A DNA stretch of 64,000 bases from Shewanella yunxiaonensis. Its GTDB lineage: Bacteria > Pseudomonadota > Gammaproteobacteria > Enterobacterales > Shewanellaceae. The stretch's first letter is position 1; each line of letters starts with the position of its first letter. This document shows, piece after piece, positions 16,268 through 26,202 of the stretch. Below the pieces are notes generated by a model, which made no database searches, was not told where the DNA came from, and was given only the letters and a program-made list of their open reading frames with translations. Where the stretch lies: the NCBI RefSeq assembly GCF_018223345.1, contig NZ_CP073587.1, forward strand, positions 1,771,001-1,835,000, in the 5' to 3' direction. A program made the translations under genes and the position numbers.

Positions 16268-18138
16268 AGTTCACTCCCCATGGTCAGGTGGATACGCCAA
16301 GGGCGGTAGTCGATATCTGGGTCATGCACCCCAAATCCGATATCCAACTTAATTGGCCCCAAAGGTGAAATCCAGTGAACACCGCCACCAACCGATACGA
16401 TAGGCGCCATTTGCCCGTTATCGTAGGCATTACCCGCGTCAACGAAGGTGGCAACACGCCATTGAGGTGTCAGGTAATACTGATATTCAACACTGCCAAC
16501 AGCGAGGTAGCGGCCGCCAATCACTTCACGCGATAACACGCCGTCACTGTTAGTAAATTCGCGATATGGTCCGAGCTCTTGATAACTGTATCCCCGAATA
16601 CTTTGATCGCCGCCTGCAAAATAACGCAAGGACGGAGGCACCAAGATAAGATCATTATCTGTCACCACATTCAGCCCCAGATCTAATCGGGCAACGAAGC
16701 GGTGTTTATCGAAGAAGGTGTCAATCCATTTGAAGCGTGCCTCAAACTTACTGAGGCGCGCATCTGAACCTAGCGTCGGGTCGGCATAAGCCACACTATA
16801 GAGTTGCCGGTAACCGGATTTAGGGTCGAGACTCGCATCCCCGCGCACCGTCTTACTGATGCTGGCACCAAACAGAAAGAACTGCGGATCATAGGTGACA
16901 TCTGCTTGTGTATATTGCTCTCGCAGAGCATCTAACGAATAGTTAAATAACCAACCATGACCTAGTCGTTTATTGCGGCCGACACCAATCAAACGCTTGC
17001 GGGACTCCAATTGTCCGGTATTACTGAACTGTTGGGTGGCACTGTCGAGCTCTTGGGTCACACCATATTTATCCCATAGCAGACCAAAGCGCAGCTTTAG
17101 CTGATCATCTAAAGGATGACTTAATGGAATGGTATAGGTAAATAACATCTTGGGTCTGTCGGGCGACCACTCAATACTGGTTTCCTGAAAATGACCAAAC
17201 CGATTGATCTGTGGTGTTCGCCAAATCAACTTTACCCGCGGTTCGATTTCGCTGCCCGCACTGTTACCAATATCTGCGCCTAAGCCCACTTGGAAGGAGT
17301 GATCGGGTTTGGGCGATAACTCCACTTTTACTGGGACTTGGTCATCACTTAATTTGTCCACCTGGGGCAGCACCTTTATGCTGTCAAAATAGCCGGTATC
17401 CACTAGCTGCTGATTTAGCGATGATAAGCGGCGGGCGCTGTAGGTGGCATTCGGCTCAAACGGGACTAACTTATCCAGAAAACCTGCTTCAAGAATCTGG
17501 CCTTCGAAACTGATGTGACCAAAGTGATAACGTTTCCCTGAGTCATAACGCAAATTAATTTTGGCCAGATTAAGCTCTCGATTAACGCGGATTTCTGCCA
17601 CGCTATAGTGGCCATCAAAATAACCACGCGACAAAGCCAACGTTGCCAACTGCGCTTTTACACTTTCATAACTGCCGTGATTTAGATTATCACCAGGTCT
17701 GATAGATACTTGATCTAACCATTGATTGACCACCGGATCGTTGAGGATCTCTCCATCCAGCACGATATCGACCCATTGAATATGGGTAACATCACCGGGC
17801 GTCACGGTGAGTGTTAACTGCCAGGGGCCTTTGTCATTCTCTACCAGTTGCTGTTTAAGTTTACCATGGTAGTAGCCGAGGGACTGCAGCGCATCCTGAA
17901 CACTGTTGCTGGCATCAAACAACCAGGCGCGGCGTTGAGCATCGTTTTCAGGGAGCGGTCCTAGATGCGCAAGAATATTGCGCTTTAGCGCACCGTCAAC
18001 CCCGTCTATTTGTAGCTTCAATAGCTCTTTCGCTGCCGCAAAGGATGACAGCGGTAGTATTAGTGTCACAGCTGTTAACAGCCATAAATATATAAAAATA
18101 AGGCGTTTGACCGACAAAAATGCAATCCGTTTATCCAC
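16264..18138 (-). CDS. tamA: Translocation and assembly module subunit TamA (Omp85/BamA family)
   Basis: 624 aa. A long basic-hydrophobic signal peptide (about residues 1-35, cleavage near FAAA) precedes three POTRA domains (about 40-275) and a C-terminal 16-strand barrel. The barrel has the Omp85 motif area QSIRGYSYQELGP (VRGF-type loop) and GPIKLDIGFGVHD near the end. It partners TamB, whose start overlaps its stop. The divergent neighbour iaaA starts 112 bp away, leaving a shared promoter region at 18139-18249. Confidence 0.94.
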   Translation of the reverse strand: MDKRIAFLSVKRLIFIYLWLLTAVTLILPLSSFAAAKELLKLQIDGVDGALKRNILAHLGPLPENDAQRRAWLFDASNSVQDALQSLGYYHGKLKQQLVENDKGPWQLTLTVTPGDVTHIQWVDIVLDGEILNDPVVNQWLDQVSIRPGDNLNHGSYESVKAQLATLALSRGYFDGHYSVAEIRVNRELNLAKINLRYDSGKRYHFGHISFEGQILEAGFLDKLVPFEPNATYSARRLSSLNQQLVDTGYFDSIKVLPQVDKLSDDQVPVKVELSPKPDHSFQVGLGADIGNSAGSEIEPRVKLIWRTPQINRFGHFQETSIEWSPDRPKMLFTYTIPLSHPLDDQLKLRFGLLWDKYGVTQELDSATQQFSNTGQLESRKRLIGVGRNKRLGHGWLFNYSLDALREQYTQADVTYDPQFFLFGASISKTVRGDASLDPKSGYRQLYSVAYADPTLGSDARLSKFEARFKWIDTFFDKHRFVARLDLGLNVVTDNDLILVPPSLRYFAGGDQSIRGYSYQELGPYREFTNSDGVLSREVIGGRYLAVGSVEYQYYLTPQWRVATFVDAGNAYDNGQMAPIVSVGGGVHWISPLGPIKLDIGFGVHDPDIDYRPWRIHLTMGSEL

Positions 18139-18249
18139 TATCCCTATAGGATATTGTTACCTTTGCTCCATTACCAAGCAAGCAGCAGATTGTTTTTAGC
18201 AGGCAAAACCGTTACAAAGGTTTGTAGTTGTTAACGTGGAAGCAAAATA

Positions 18250-19281
18250 ATGAAAACCAAAATAAAAAAACTCTGGACAGCATTAGCTCTGCTGGCTGTC
18301 CCATCATTACCGGCGATGGCTGCTGAGCCACCTTTTGCCATCGTCATTCATGGCGGCGCGGGTACCATTTCAAAAGCGAAGTTAACCGATGATCAGCTTA
18401 AACAATACCGCGCCAAGCTTACCGAAGCCGTGAATGCCGGATATAAAGTTCTGGATGATGGCGGCAAGAGTATTGATGCAGTGCAAGCGGCGATCAATGT
18501 GTTGGAAGACAGTCCGCTCTTTAATGCCGGAAAAGGCGCCGTATATACTTGGGATGGCAAACATGAGATGGATGCCTCGATGATGGATGGCAGTACCATG
18601 AACGCGGGTGCTGTTGCTGGTGTGAGTCACATTGAACATCCTATCGATCTCGCCCGCGCGGTGATGGAAAAATCTGAGCATGTGATGCTTTCAGGCGCCG
18701 GGGCTGAAGAATTTGCATTGACGCAAGGTTTTACATTAGTGCCTGCTACCACCTTTGATACCGACTATCGCTACCAGCAACTGCTGGATGCCAAAGCCAA
18801 AATCACTGCGGCAGAAAAGAAGGATTATCAAGCCAAAGTCAATCCGCAGGACCTGGATTACAAGTTCGGTACTGTGGGGGCTGTTGCACTAGATAAACAG
18901 GGAAATCTCGCTGCGGCAACGTCTACGGGTGGGATGACCGCCAAACGTTATGGTCGTATTGGTGATTCTCCGATTATTGGTGCGGGCACCTATGCTGAAA
19001 ATGGCGTATGCGCAGTATCCGCAACAGGTTGGGGAGAATATTTCATTCGTTACCATGTGACGGGCGATATCTGTGCCCGGGTGAAGTATCTGCATAAATC
19101 GATTATTGAAGCGGCAGACGAAGTGATTAACCAGCGACTGGTTAGCGCTGGTGGCACTGGCGGCGTTATTGCACTTGACCAACGAGGTAACATCGCCACG
19201 CCCTTCAACACTGAAGGCATGTACCGCGCCAGCCGTAAAAACGGTGAAGAGCCGTTAGTGATGATCTGGCGTGATCAGTAA
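18250..19281 (+). CDS. iaaA: Exported isoaspartyl peptidase / L-asparaginase (Ntn hydrolase)
   Basis: 343 aa. An N-terminal Sec signal peptide (KIKKLWTALALLAVP, cleavage near AMAAEP) makes it periplasmic, unlike the cytosolic E. coli IaaA. The plant-type asparaginase fold is clear: IVIHGGAGTI at residues 31-40, NAGKGAVYTWDG, and the autocleavage site DYKFGTVGAVALD where Thr208 becomes the N-terminal nucleophile of the beta subunit. STGGMTAKRYGRIGDSPIIGAGTYA is the substrate-binding region. It hydrolyses isoaspartyl dipeptides and asparagine. A GGAAG ribosome site lies before the start. It appears to be a single gene, divergent from tamA. Confidence 0.88.
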   Translation: MKTKIKKLWTALALLAVPSLPAMAAEPPFAIVIHGGAGTISKAKLTDDQLKQYRAKLTEAVNAGYKVLDDGGKSIDAVQAAINVLEDSPLFNAGKGAVYTWDGKHEMDASMMDGSTMNAGAVAGVSHIEHPIDLARAVMEKSEHVMLSGAGAEEFALTQGFTLVPATTFDTDYRYQQLLDAKAKITAAEKKDYQAKVNPQDLDYKFGTVGAVALDKQGNLAAATSTGGMTAKRYGRIGDSPIIGAGTYAENGVCAVSATGWGEYFIRYHVTGDICARVKYLHKSIIEAADEVINQRLVSAGGTGGVIALDQRGNIATPFNTEGMYRASRKNGEEPLVMIWRDQ

Positions 19282-19375
19282 AAACTAATTAAGGCAATCG
19301 ACTATTCGCGTTTTCCCCGAGCTCTGAATCACTACTACACTTAAAAAGTAAACTTTCATCTTTGGGGAAAATGTA

Positions 19376-19789
19376 ATGGATATCAAAGTCAGTGACCATA
19401 TGGATCGTAAACCGGTGTTGTTATCGCCGGAGATGACCATAGCCGAAGCAGTAGATCATCTGCTCAACCAACATAAGGCCGGAGCACCGGTTGTGGCGGC
19501 AAATGGCCAGTTGGTGGGCTTCCTCTCACAACAAGATTGCATGGCGGCTATGCTGAAAAGCAGCTATTACTGTGATTTAGCTGACCTGGTGAAAGACCGT
19601 ATGCGTACTGATGTGTTGTGGGTTAATCCTGACCACAGCGTATTGTTACTGGCAGAACAGATGCTGGGGCAGAAGCCTAAAATCTATCCTGTGGTCGAAA
19701 ATGGGCAGGTGGTTGGGGTGATTGACCGTTTCAATGTGCTGTCAGCTATTCGCAGTTACACCGAACATTGTTATAAGACTCCCGCCTGA
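19376..19789 (+). CDS. Tandem CBS-domain protein
   Basis: 137 aa made of two CBS motifs (about residues 1-60 and 70-130): VSDHMDRKPVLLSPEMTIAEAVDHLL and VKDRMRTDVLWVNPDHSVLLLAEQML. There is no catalytic or membrane part. Such stand-alone CBS pairs bind adenosyl nucleotides and regulate partners that are not evident here. It lies between iaaA and hrpA, with its own terminator downstream. Confidence 0.85.
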   Translation: MDIKVSDHMDRKPVLLSPEMTIAEAVDHLLNQHKAGAPVVAANGQLVGFLSQQDCMAAMLKSSYYCDLADLVKDRMRTDVLWVNPDHSVLLLAEQMLGQKPKIYPVVENGQVVGVIDRFNVLSAIRSYTEHCYKTPA

Positions 19790-19837
19790 TTGTCGATAAA
19801 GCCAGCAGTTACATAACGAGATTTACAAACCGTATCC

Positions 19838-19870
19838 AAAACGGCGTATCCTTGCTAGGATCGCCGTTTT
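19838..19870 (+). terminator. Terminator after the CBS gene
   Basis: Stem AAAACGGCG / CGCCGTTTT continued by ATCCT / AGGAT around a TGCT loop, with one bulged T at 19847. A short T tract (TTTT) ends the stem. Confidence 0.75.
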
Positions 19871-19892
19871 CCATTTACTGGATGTTATTGTT

Positions 19893-22800
19893 TTGAATCG
19901 CAAGTTGTCCCCACTTTCCCGAGAATATCTGGCGCAGTGCTTTCAAGCCGATGCCGCGGGTATTCGTCGTGCCTTGGCTAAACTGCAACATCAGCAGGAT
20001 GAAACAGTCAAAGCCGCCAAATTGGCAGCGTTAGCAGAACAGGCTCAGGCAGCCTTCGAACGGGTACAACAGCGTTTGCAACATCGGCCGAAAATCCACT
20101 ATCCAGAGGAACTGCCGGTATCGCAAAAGCGTGATGAGATTGCGTCTGCCATCATCAATCATCAGGTGGTGATTGTCGCCGGAGAAACCGGTTCCGGTAA
20201 AACCACACAATTGCCGAAAATCTGCCTCGAATTGGGATTCGGTAGCCGTGGTATTATCGGACATACTCAGCCGAGGCGTCTGGCTGCCCGCAGCGTTGCG
20301 TCGCGGGTCGCGGAGGAGCTGCAAACGGAATTAGGGCAGGCCGTCGGCTTCAAAGTGCGGTTTGCTGATGCCGTGTCTAGTGATTCTTATATCAAGCTGA
20401 TGACCGACGGTATCTTGCTGGCGGAACTGGCCTCCGATAAATGGCTGTCGCAGTACGACTGTTTAATCATCGATGAGGCGCATGAGCGCAGCCTTAATAT
20501 CGATTTCATTCTCGGCTATATGAAACAGATCCTGCCTAAACGCCCGGATCTCAAGCTGATCATTACCTCCGCCACCATTGATGTGGAGCGTTTCTCGCGC
20601 CATTTTAATAACGCTCCCGTGGTAGAAGTGAGTGGCCGTACTTATCCCGTGGAAACTCGTTACCGGCCGCTGCTGCGTGATGAAGATGAAGATCTTGACC
20701 TGATGGAAGGGATTTTTCACGCAGTCGATGAACTTACCACTGAAGGTCCTGGCGACATTCTGGTATTCCTTAATGGTGAGCGCGAAATCCGTGATGTGGC
20801 GGATCAACTGAATAAGCGCAACTTGCGAGATACTGAGATTTTGCCGTTGTATGCACGTCTGTCTTACGGTGAGCAATCCAAAGTATTCAAATCGCATATT
20901 GGCCGTCGCATTGTGCTCGCCACTAACGTGGCAGAAACATCATTGACGGTGCCCGGCATCCGCTATGTTATCGATCCAGGTACTGCCAGAATTAGCCGCT
21001 ACAGTTATCGCACCAAAGTACAGCGATTGCCAATTGAGCCGATTTCTCAGGCCAGTGCCAATCAACGTCAAGGGCGTTGTGGTCGTGTCGGCCCTGGTAT
21101 CTGTATCCGGTTGTATGCGCAGGACGATTTTAATAACCGCCCCCAGTTTACCGATCCGGAAATTCTGCGAACCAATCTGGCGTCAGTCATCTTACAGATG
21201 TTAGCTATCGGCCTGGGGGATATTGGTGGCTTTCCATTCATCCAACCGCCGGATGAACGCAATATTCGTGATGGTTTCCTGCTGTTGGAAGAACTGCAAG
21301 CGGTCGAGCGCCACAAAGGTCATTTGCGGCTAACCCGACAGGGACATGAATTAGCGACAATTCCGGTCGATCCACGGCTGGCACGCATGGTGCTGGAAGC
21401 CAATAAGCTCGGTTGTTTGCAGGAAGTCATGGTGATTGTCGCTGCCTTGTCGATTCAGGATCCGCGCGAACGGCCAATGGACAAAAAACAGGCGGCTGAT
21501 GAAGCGCATAATCGCTTTGTGGATAAGAAATCTGACTTTGTCGCATTACTCAATTTATGGAATTACCTTAAAGAGCAGCAACAGCAGTTGTCCGGTAATC
21601 AGTTCCGCAAGCAGATGAAGGACGAGTATCTGTCGTACTTGCGGATCCGCGAGTGGCAGGACCTGTATGCGCAGCTGCGGCAGAGCGTCCATGATTTAAA
21701 ATGGCGGCTAAACAGTGAGCCCGCAAGTTATGATCCGTTGCATCAGGCGTTGCTGTCTGGGCTGCTGAGTCACATTGGTTTTAAAGATCAGAATAACGAG
21801 TATCAGGGCACCCGTAACCGTAAGTTCTATATTTTCCCCGGCTCACCATTAGCGAAAAAAGGCCCGAAATGGGTGATGGCCGCCGAACTCACCGAGACTT
21901 CACGCTTGTTCGCCCGTAGTTGTGCGGCGATAGAACCGGAATGGCTGGAATCGTTAGCTGCCCATCTGATTAAAAAACACTATGTAGAACCGCATTTTGA
22001 AGCCAAACAGGGTTCGGTCATTGCACTGGAAAACCAGGTGTTATATGGCCTGACAGTAGTCAACCGCCGTAAGGTGCAGTTTGGGCCCGTACAACCGATA
22101 GAAGCGCGGCAGATTTTTATCCGCAGCGGCCTAGCAGAAGGGCAGTTACATCTCACCGACGTCTTCTATAGACAGAATCTGGCACTGCTTGAAGAAGTGG
22201 AGTCGCTGGAACATAAATCACGGCGACGCGATATTCTGGTCGATGAAGATACCTTATTCGCTTTCTATGATGAGCGGATTCCGGCCGGGATCTTCAATCT
22301 GCCACTGTTCAATAAGTGGTGGCGTCAACAACAACAGCTTACTCCGGAGTTACTGAATTTCAGTCGCGAATTGCTGATGCAGCGTGACGATACCCATGTG
22401 TCGGCACTGGATTTCCCCGATAGCTGGCAGCAGGACAAGCTGACTTTACCTTTGAGTTATCGCTTTGAGCCGGGTGAAGAAGATGACGGTGTGTCGTTGC
22501 ATATTCCAGTGGCGCTGCTGAATCAGATTGAAGATAAAGACTTTGGATGGCAGGTGCCTGGGCTGAGAGAAGAAAAATGCGTCGCCCTGATCAAATCTTT
22601 ACCGAAACCACTCAGGCGCAATTTTGTGCCCGCGCCTGATTATGCTCGTGCCTGTGTGCAAGCCATGAAACCGCTAGCGCAGCCACTATTAGAGAGTTTG
22701 TGCCGGCAGTTACTACGCATGAGCGGCACCAAGGTCGCACCAGAAGATTTTGATGTTACAACGCTGCCGCCCCACCTGAATATCAATTTCAAAATTGAGA

Positions 22801-23768
22801 ATGATCAGGGCAAACTCATTGCGCAAAGTCGCAGTCTCGATGAGTTAAAAGCTGCACTACAAGACCAGGTGAAACTGGCTATCCGTCAGGTAGCGGATAA
22901 AGGTATTGAACAACAGGCGCTGACCGAATGGAGTTTTGGTGAGCTGCCAAAAGAGTATCAACGCCGCCGCGGCAGTTATGAAGTGAAGGCGTTTCCGGCG
23001 CTGGTGGATGAAGGTGACAGCGTTGCTATCAAATTATTTGATGACGAACAGCAGGCGCAATCCCTGCATCGGCAAGGCGTGCGGAAACTGTTGCTGATCA
23101 ATATCCCGTCACCAGTGAAGCACCTGCAACAGGCATTGCCGAACAAAGCTAAGCTGGCAATGTATTTTAATCCATTTGGTCAGGTGCAGTTACTGATAGA
23201 TGACATTATCCATGCAGCCGTGCAGCAGATCCTGGATGAACAGGTATTGGATGTACGTTCACCTGCCGCGTTTGCGCAGGCAAGGGACATTGTGCGGCAG
23301 GAACTGAACAGTACTGCCGAAAGCATTGCGCTGAAGGTGGAAGAAATCCTTACTACCCATCAACGTATCCGAAAACGTCTCAAGGGCAAAATCAGCCTCA
23401 ATATTGCCTTTGCCATGAGTGATATTCAAAGCCAGTTAGAGCAGTTGGTGTTTAAAGGTTTTGTGGAAGCGACCGGATGGAAACGGTTAGCGGATGTCAT
23501 CCGATATCTGAAGGCGATTGAAATTCGACTGGATAAACTGCCGGTTGACCCAAATCGCGACAAACTGCATTTACTCAGCATTCATAATGCCACCGCGGAA
23601 TACCAGGCGACACTGGCGAAATTACCTAAGTCACAGGCGGTGCCTGAGACGCTCGCTGAAGTCCGCTGGATGCTGGAAGAATATCGGGTCAGCTGTTTTG
23701 CACAGACGCTGGGCACTGCGTATCCAATCTCAGAAAAACGCATTCTCAATCAACTGAAAGCCGTATAG
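19893..23768 (+). CDS. hrpA: DEAH-box ATP-dependent RNA helicase HrpA
   Basis: 1291 aa (E. coli 1300). Helicase motifs in order: Walker A GETGSGKTTQ (about residue 97), TQPRRLAA, DEAHERS (motif II), SAT (motif III), QRQGRCGR (motif VI), then the HA2/OB region and the long DUF3418 C-terminal half typical of HrpA. It resolves stalled ribosomes by mRNA unwinding in E. coli. The start is a TTG at 19893 with only a weak upstream TGGAT; no other start precedes it in the frame. The 3' end is convergent with the VOC gene after 28 bp. Confidence 0.95.
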   Translation: MNRKLSPLSREYLAQCFQADAAGIRRALAKLQHQQDETVKAAKLAALAEQAQAAFERVQQRLQHRPKIHYPEELPVSQKRDEIASAIINHQVVIVAGETGSGKTTQLPKICLELGFGSRGIIGHTQPRRLAARSVASRVAEELQTELGQAVGFKVRFADAVSSDSYIKLMTDGILLAELASDKWLSQYDCLIIDEAHERSLNIDFILGYMKQILPKRPDLKLIITSATIDVERFSRHFNNAPVVEVSGRTYPVETRYRPLLRDEDEDLDLMEGIFHAVDELTTEGPGDILVFLNGEREIRDVADQLNKRNLRDTEILPLYARLSYGEQSKVFKSHIGRRIVLATNVAETSLTVPGIRYVIDPGTARISRYSYRTKVQRLPIEPISQASANQRQGRCGRVGPGICIRLYAQDDFNNRPQFTDPEILRTNLASVILQMLAIGLGDIGGFPFIQPPDERNIRDGFLLLEELQAVERHKGHLRLTRQGHELATIPVDPRLARMVLEANKLGCLQEVMVIVAALSIQDPRERPMDKKQAADEAHNRFVDKKSDFVALLNLWNYLKEQQQQLSGNQFRKQMKDEYLSYLRIREWQDLYAQLRQSVHDLKWRLNSEPASYDPLHQALLSGLLSHIGFKDQNNEYQGTRNRKFYIFPGSPLAKKGPKWVMAAELTETSRLFARSCAAIEPEWLESLAAHLIKKHYVEPHFEAKQGSVIALENQVLYGLTVVNRRKVQFGPVQPIEARQIFIRSGLAEGQLHLTDVFYRQNLALLEEVESLEHKSRRRDILVDEDTLFAFYDERIPAGIFNLPLFNKWWRQQQQLTPELLNFSRELLMQRDDTHVSALDFPDSWQQDKLTLPLSYRFEPGEEDDGVSLHIPVALLNQIEDKDFGWQVPGLREEKCVALIKSLPKPLRRNFVPAPDYARACVQAMKPLAQPLLESLCRQLLRMSGTKVAPEDFDVTTLPPHLNINFKIENDQGKLIAQSRSLDELKAALQDQVKLAIRQVADKGIEQQALTEWSFGELPKEYQRRRGSYEVKAFPALVDEGDSVAIKLFDDEQQAQSLHRQGVRKLLLINIPSPVKHLQQALPNKAKLAMYFNPFGQVQLLIDDIIHAAVQQILDEQVLDVRSPAAFAQARDIVRQELNSTAESIALKVEEILTTHQRIRKRLKGKISLNIAFAMSDIQSQLEQLVFKGFVEATGWKRLADVIRYLKAIEIRLDKLPVDPNRDKLHLLSIHNATAEYQATLAKLPKSQAVPETLAEVRWMLEEYRVSCFAQTLGTAYPISEKRILNQLKAV

Positions 23769-23778
23769 GGCGGGGATG

Positions 23779-23806
23779 CCAGGAATAGCGTCGAGGCTAT
23801 TTCTGG
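23779..23806. terminator. Hairpin between hrpA and the VOC gene
   Basis: 11-bp inverted repeat CCAGGAATAGC / GCTATTTCTGG (one G-T pair) with a 6-nt loop sits at the convergent gene ends and overlaps the last codons of the VOC gene. No T run follows on either side, so intrinsic termination is uncertain. Confidence 0.35.
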
Positions 23807-24180
23807 CTGCCTGGCAGTATTTTTAATTCGATTTTGTTGTCTTCCGGATCATACATATATAGCGAACGACTGTAGCCGCGCGCGCCGTATTTTTCACTGA
23901 ACGGCTCAAACATTACGCCTTGACGGTGTAAAAAATCCACCACCAATGATTCGTCAATCTCGGCAATGTTAAGACAAAAATGTTCGACATTAACACCTTT
24001 GTCAGCCTGGTCTCGGCGTTGTAAGTCTATCAGTACGTTGCCGAGTCGCAGTTGCCATAACGGTGGGTGTTGTGTCTGACGTTCTAGTTGTGCGCCAAGT
24101 ACGCGTCCATAGAAATCGAGCATAATTTCAATATCACTGCACAGTAACACCAGATGATCTAAATCCATGACTCGTAACAT
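23797..24180 (-). CDS. VOC superfamily (glyoxalase/dioxygenase-like) protein
   Basis: 127 aa with one vicinal-oxygen-chelate domain: MDLDHLVLLCSDIEIMLDFYGRVLG at the N-terminus and YMYDPEDNKIELK at the C-terminus, which supply the usual metal-site His and Glu (DLDH, NKIELK). A strong GGAGG ribosome site lies 4-5 nt before the ATG at 24180. The substrate cannot be told; relatives include glyoxalases, fosfomycin resistance proteins and ring-cleaving dioxygenases. The gene stands alone, convergent with hrpA. Confidence 0.82.
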   Translation of the reverse strand: MLRVMDLDHLVLLCSDIEIMLDFYGRVLGAQLERQTQHPPLWQLRLGNVLIDLQRRDQADKGVNVEHFCLNIAEIDESLVVDFLHRQGVMFEPFSEKYGARGYSRSLYMYDPEDNKIELKILPGSQK

Positions 24181-24269
24181 AGTGCCTCCGCAGAAAGAGG
24201 TGATATTTCAAGTGTAGCGGAGTGGGGTGAGTTTGCTGTGACCAGCGTGTTAGGCAAATCGATGGGTAA

Positions 24270-24292
24270 GGCGCAGCCATGAAAGCTGCGCC
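24270..24292 (-). terminator. Hairpin after the DUF885 gene
   Basis: A perfect 8-bp stem GGCGCAGC / GCTGCGCC with a 7-nt loop lies 9 bp past the stop codon. The tail on the minus strand is TTACCC, a weak T tract, so it may be a stability hairpin or a weak terminator. Confidence 0.4.
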
Positions 24293-24300
24293 GAACAGTT

Positions 24301-26028
24301 TTACTGAACGCTGGGAATGAATTCCTCTTCGACAGCCTTTTTCAGCAATTCCGGGGGTAATAGCCCTTGCTTAAGAATGAAATCGTGGAAGGCCTTTTGA
24401 TTGAACTTGTCTTTTAACTTGATCTCAGTTACGACGCGTAATTCCCTGAGGTTCATATAACCATAAAAATAAGAAGTCGCTTGTCCTGGCATTTTAAAGG
24501 TGTAGCGATCAATCTCCTGCTGCGCAAAAGCATCAGATAACACTACGCCATCCGTCAGAACTTTTTTGGCATCTTCAGGACTGATCATGCCCAGATTTAA
24601 CATCGGATCCAGAAATGCTCGAGCGGCACGTTGCTGGCGCGCTTGTAGCGAAAACAGCTGACCCTCTTTAGGCAGATATTGTTTCATGATCGCTTCAGCA
24701 TACAGTGCCCAACCTTCAGCATTCGCGCTATTCATGGCGAAGATAGCGCGGGCCATCGAAACACCCTGTTCGACCATATTGGAAAACTGCAATTCATGAC
24801 CCGGACGTGCTTCATGCACGGTCAGCGTCCAGGAAAAGGCTTTACTGGTAAAGTCGGTCACTTTGGGACCTTTGCCCGGCTCGATCATTGGCAAAACAAA
24901 CTCGCCATATTCTCCGGTATTGCCGACTAATCTTGGCGGATTCATGTGTGCCGCGGGTAATGCTGCAGTTTCCGCAGCGGAAGCCACTCGAATATTGGCG
25001 GGGCGCTGAGGTAAAGTAACAATATCATGTGCTTTAACAATTTTTTCGATATCTGCCAGGCGTTGCTTAAAGAAAGGGAGCACCTCGTCACCGGTAACCT
25101 GTTCTTTTTGCAACTGATGGATCACATAGCGGTAATCGTCATTTTTAAAACCTCGTGCTTTGGCAACATCGGTCGCGACTGTCTGCATTTCATCACGAAT
25201 TTCAGCGTATTCAAACAGTGCCCGTTGGATAAGCTCTCGAGGCGGCATATCCACACCGTCATTTTTCAACGCGTTACTGTATAACACTTCAGGCATGACG
25301 TTGGACTTGCGCGCAATCGGCAGAATCTTCGTTTGCAGCCATTGCTGATAGTCGGTTAGCTGCGCCGCCAATTTTTCAAATCCTGGTTGCCATCCTTCTA
25401 ATTTGTGATCGTTAAATAGTTGCTTGATACCATCGATAAACTTAGGTGTATTGTCGATGGCTTGTTGTACTTCTCGATAATAAGGCGCGGTTAAATGCGG
25501 GTTCCCCAGCGCTTGCTCGGTACGTTCTTTGGCTTGTGCGGCGATATTTGCTGAACCCTCCAGCCCTGCGTAAGCGTTGAGACGAGCCACGGCTTTTTGC
25601 ATGCGGGTTTGGCTGTTTCTGTCATCCAACAGGGTCTGAATACCGCCAAATACTTTTTCGCCCACATTGTAAAAAGGCAACTCATATTTGTCGGAAAGGG
25701 CTGTTGAATTCACTTCGCGCTGCAACGTATCGAGCATGATTTGTAAATCCTGCTGTACTCGGGTGTCGCTTTCCTTTTTCTCAGCAGCGTGGAGTTTTGT
25801 AATCTCTTGCTGTATGACTTCCATTGCGTGTTTTTCGGCAGTCAAACTGAGGTTAGAGGCCTTACTGTCATAGGTTTCAATGCCGATCTCGGAACCATTC
25901 TCAGGATTGACTTCGGCAAATTTTTGCAGCACCTCTATCGCATACTGATTGCTGGTCGTGACCCAGGCTGGTTCTGCAGCCATGACTGAAAAACTGGCGC
26001 AGAGCGCTAGAGGCAATATGGATTTCAT
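24301..26028 (-). CDS. Exported DUF885 family zinc peptidase-like protein
   Basis: 575 aa. Start chosen at the ATG of MKSILPLALC, four codons inside the longest frame, because GGTG lies a normal distance before it while the upstream ATG has no ribosome site. A Sec signal peptide ends near VMAAEP. The DUF885 core has the metallopeptidase-like motif TVHEARPGHELQF near residue 405 (HExxPGH type) and the C-terminal MPGQATSYFYGYMNLREL segment characteristic of the family. Members are predicted periplasmic or secreted zinc-dependent peptidases, biochemically little known. It is transcribed alone and divergently from the GST gene. Confidence 0.83.
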   Translation of the reverse strand: MKSILPLALCASFSVMAAEPAWVTTSNQYAIEVLQKFAEVNPENGSEIGIETYDSKASNLSLTAEKHAMEVIQQEITKLHAAEKKESDTRVQQDLQIMLDTLQREVNSTALSDKYELPFYNVGEKVFGGIQTLLDDRNSQTRMQKAVARLNAYAGLEGSANIAAQAKERTEQALGNPHLTAPYYREVQQAIDNTPKFIDGIKQLFNDHKLEGWQPGFEKLAAQLTDYQQWLQTKILPIARKSNVMPEVLYSNALKNDGVDMPPRELIQRALFEYAEIRDEMQTVATDVAKARGFKNDDYRYVIHQLQKEQVTGDEVLPFFKQRLADIEKIVKAHDIVTLPQRPANIRVASAAETAALPAAHMNPPRLVGNTGEYGEFVLPMIEPGKGPKVTDFTSKAFSWTLTVHEARPGHELQFSNMVEQGVSMARAIFAMNSANAEGWALYAEAIMKQYLPKEGQLFSLQARQQRAARAFLDPMLNLGMISPEDAKKVLTDGVVLSDAFAQQEIDRYTFKMPGQATSYFYGYMNLRELRVVTEIKLKDKFNQKAFHDFILKQGLLPPELLKKAVEEEFIPSVQ

Positions 26029-26202
26029 TCGGTTCACCATGTGTTTGTTATTTTGTAAATCTTCCGTATTAAGAGTTAAACGGCATTATCGATTCAACGC
26101 CATTAAAAATAGGTAACATTTTATAACCTGTTGAAATCAGTCTTGACTGAAAATGTTGATGGCGCAGAATAACATCTCTATTTCTCAATCAGACGTTGAC
26201 TT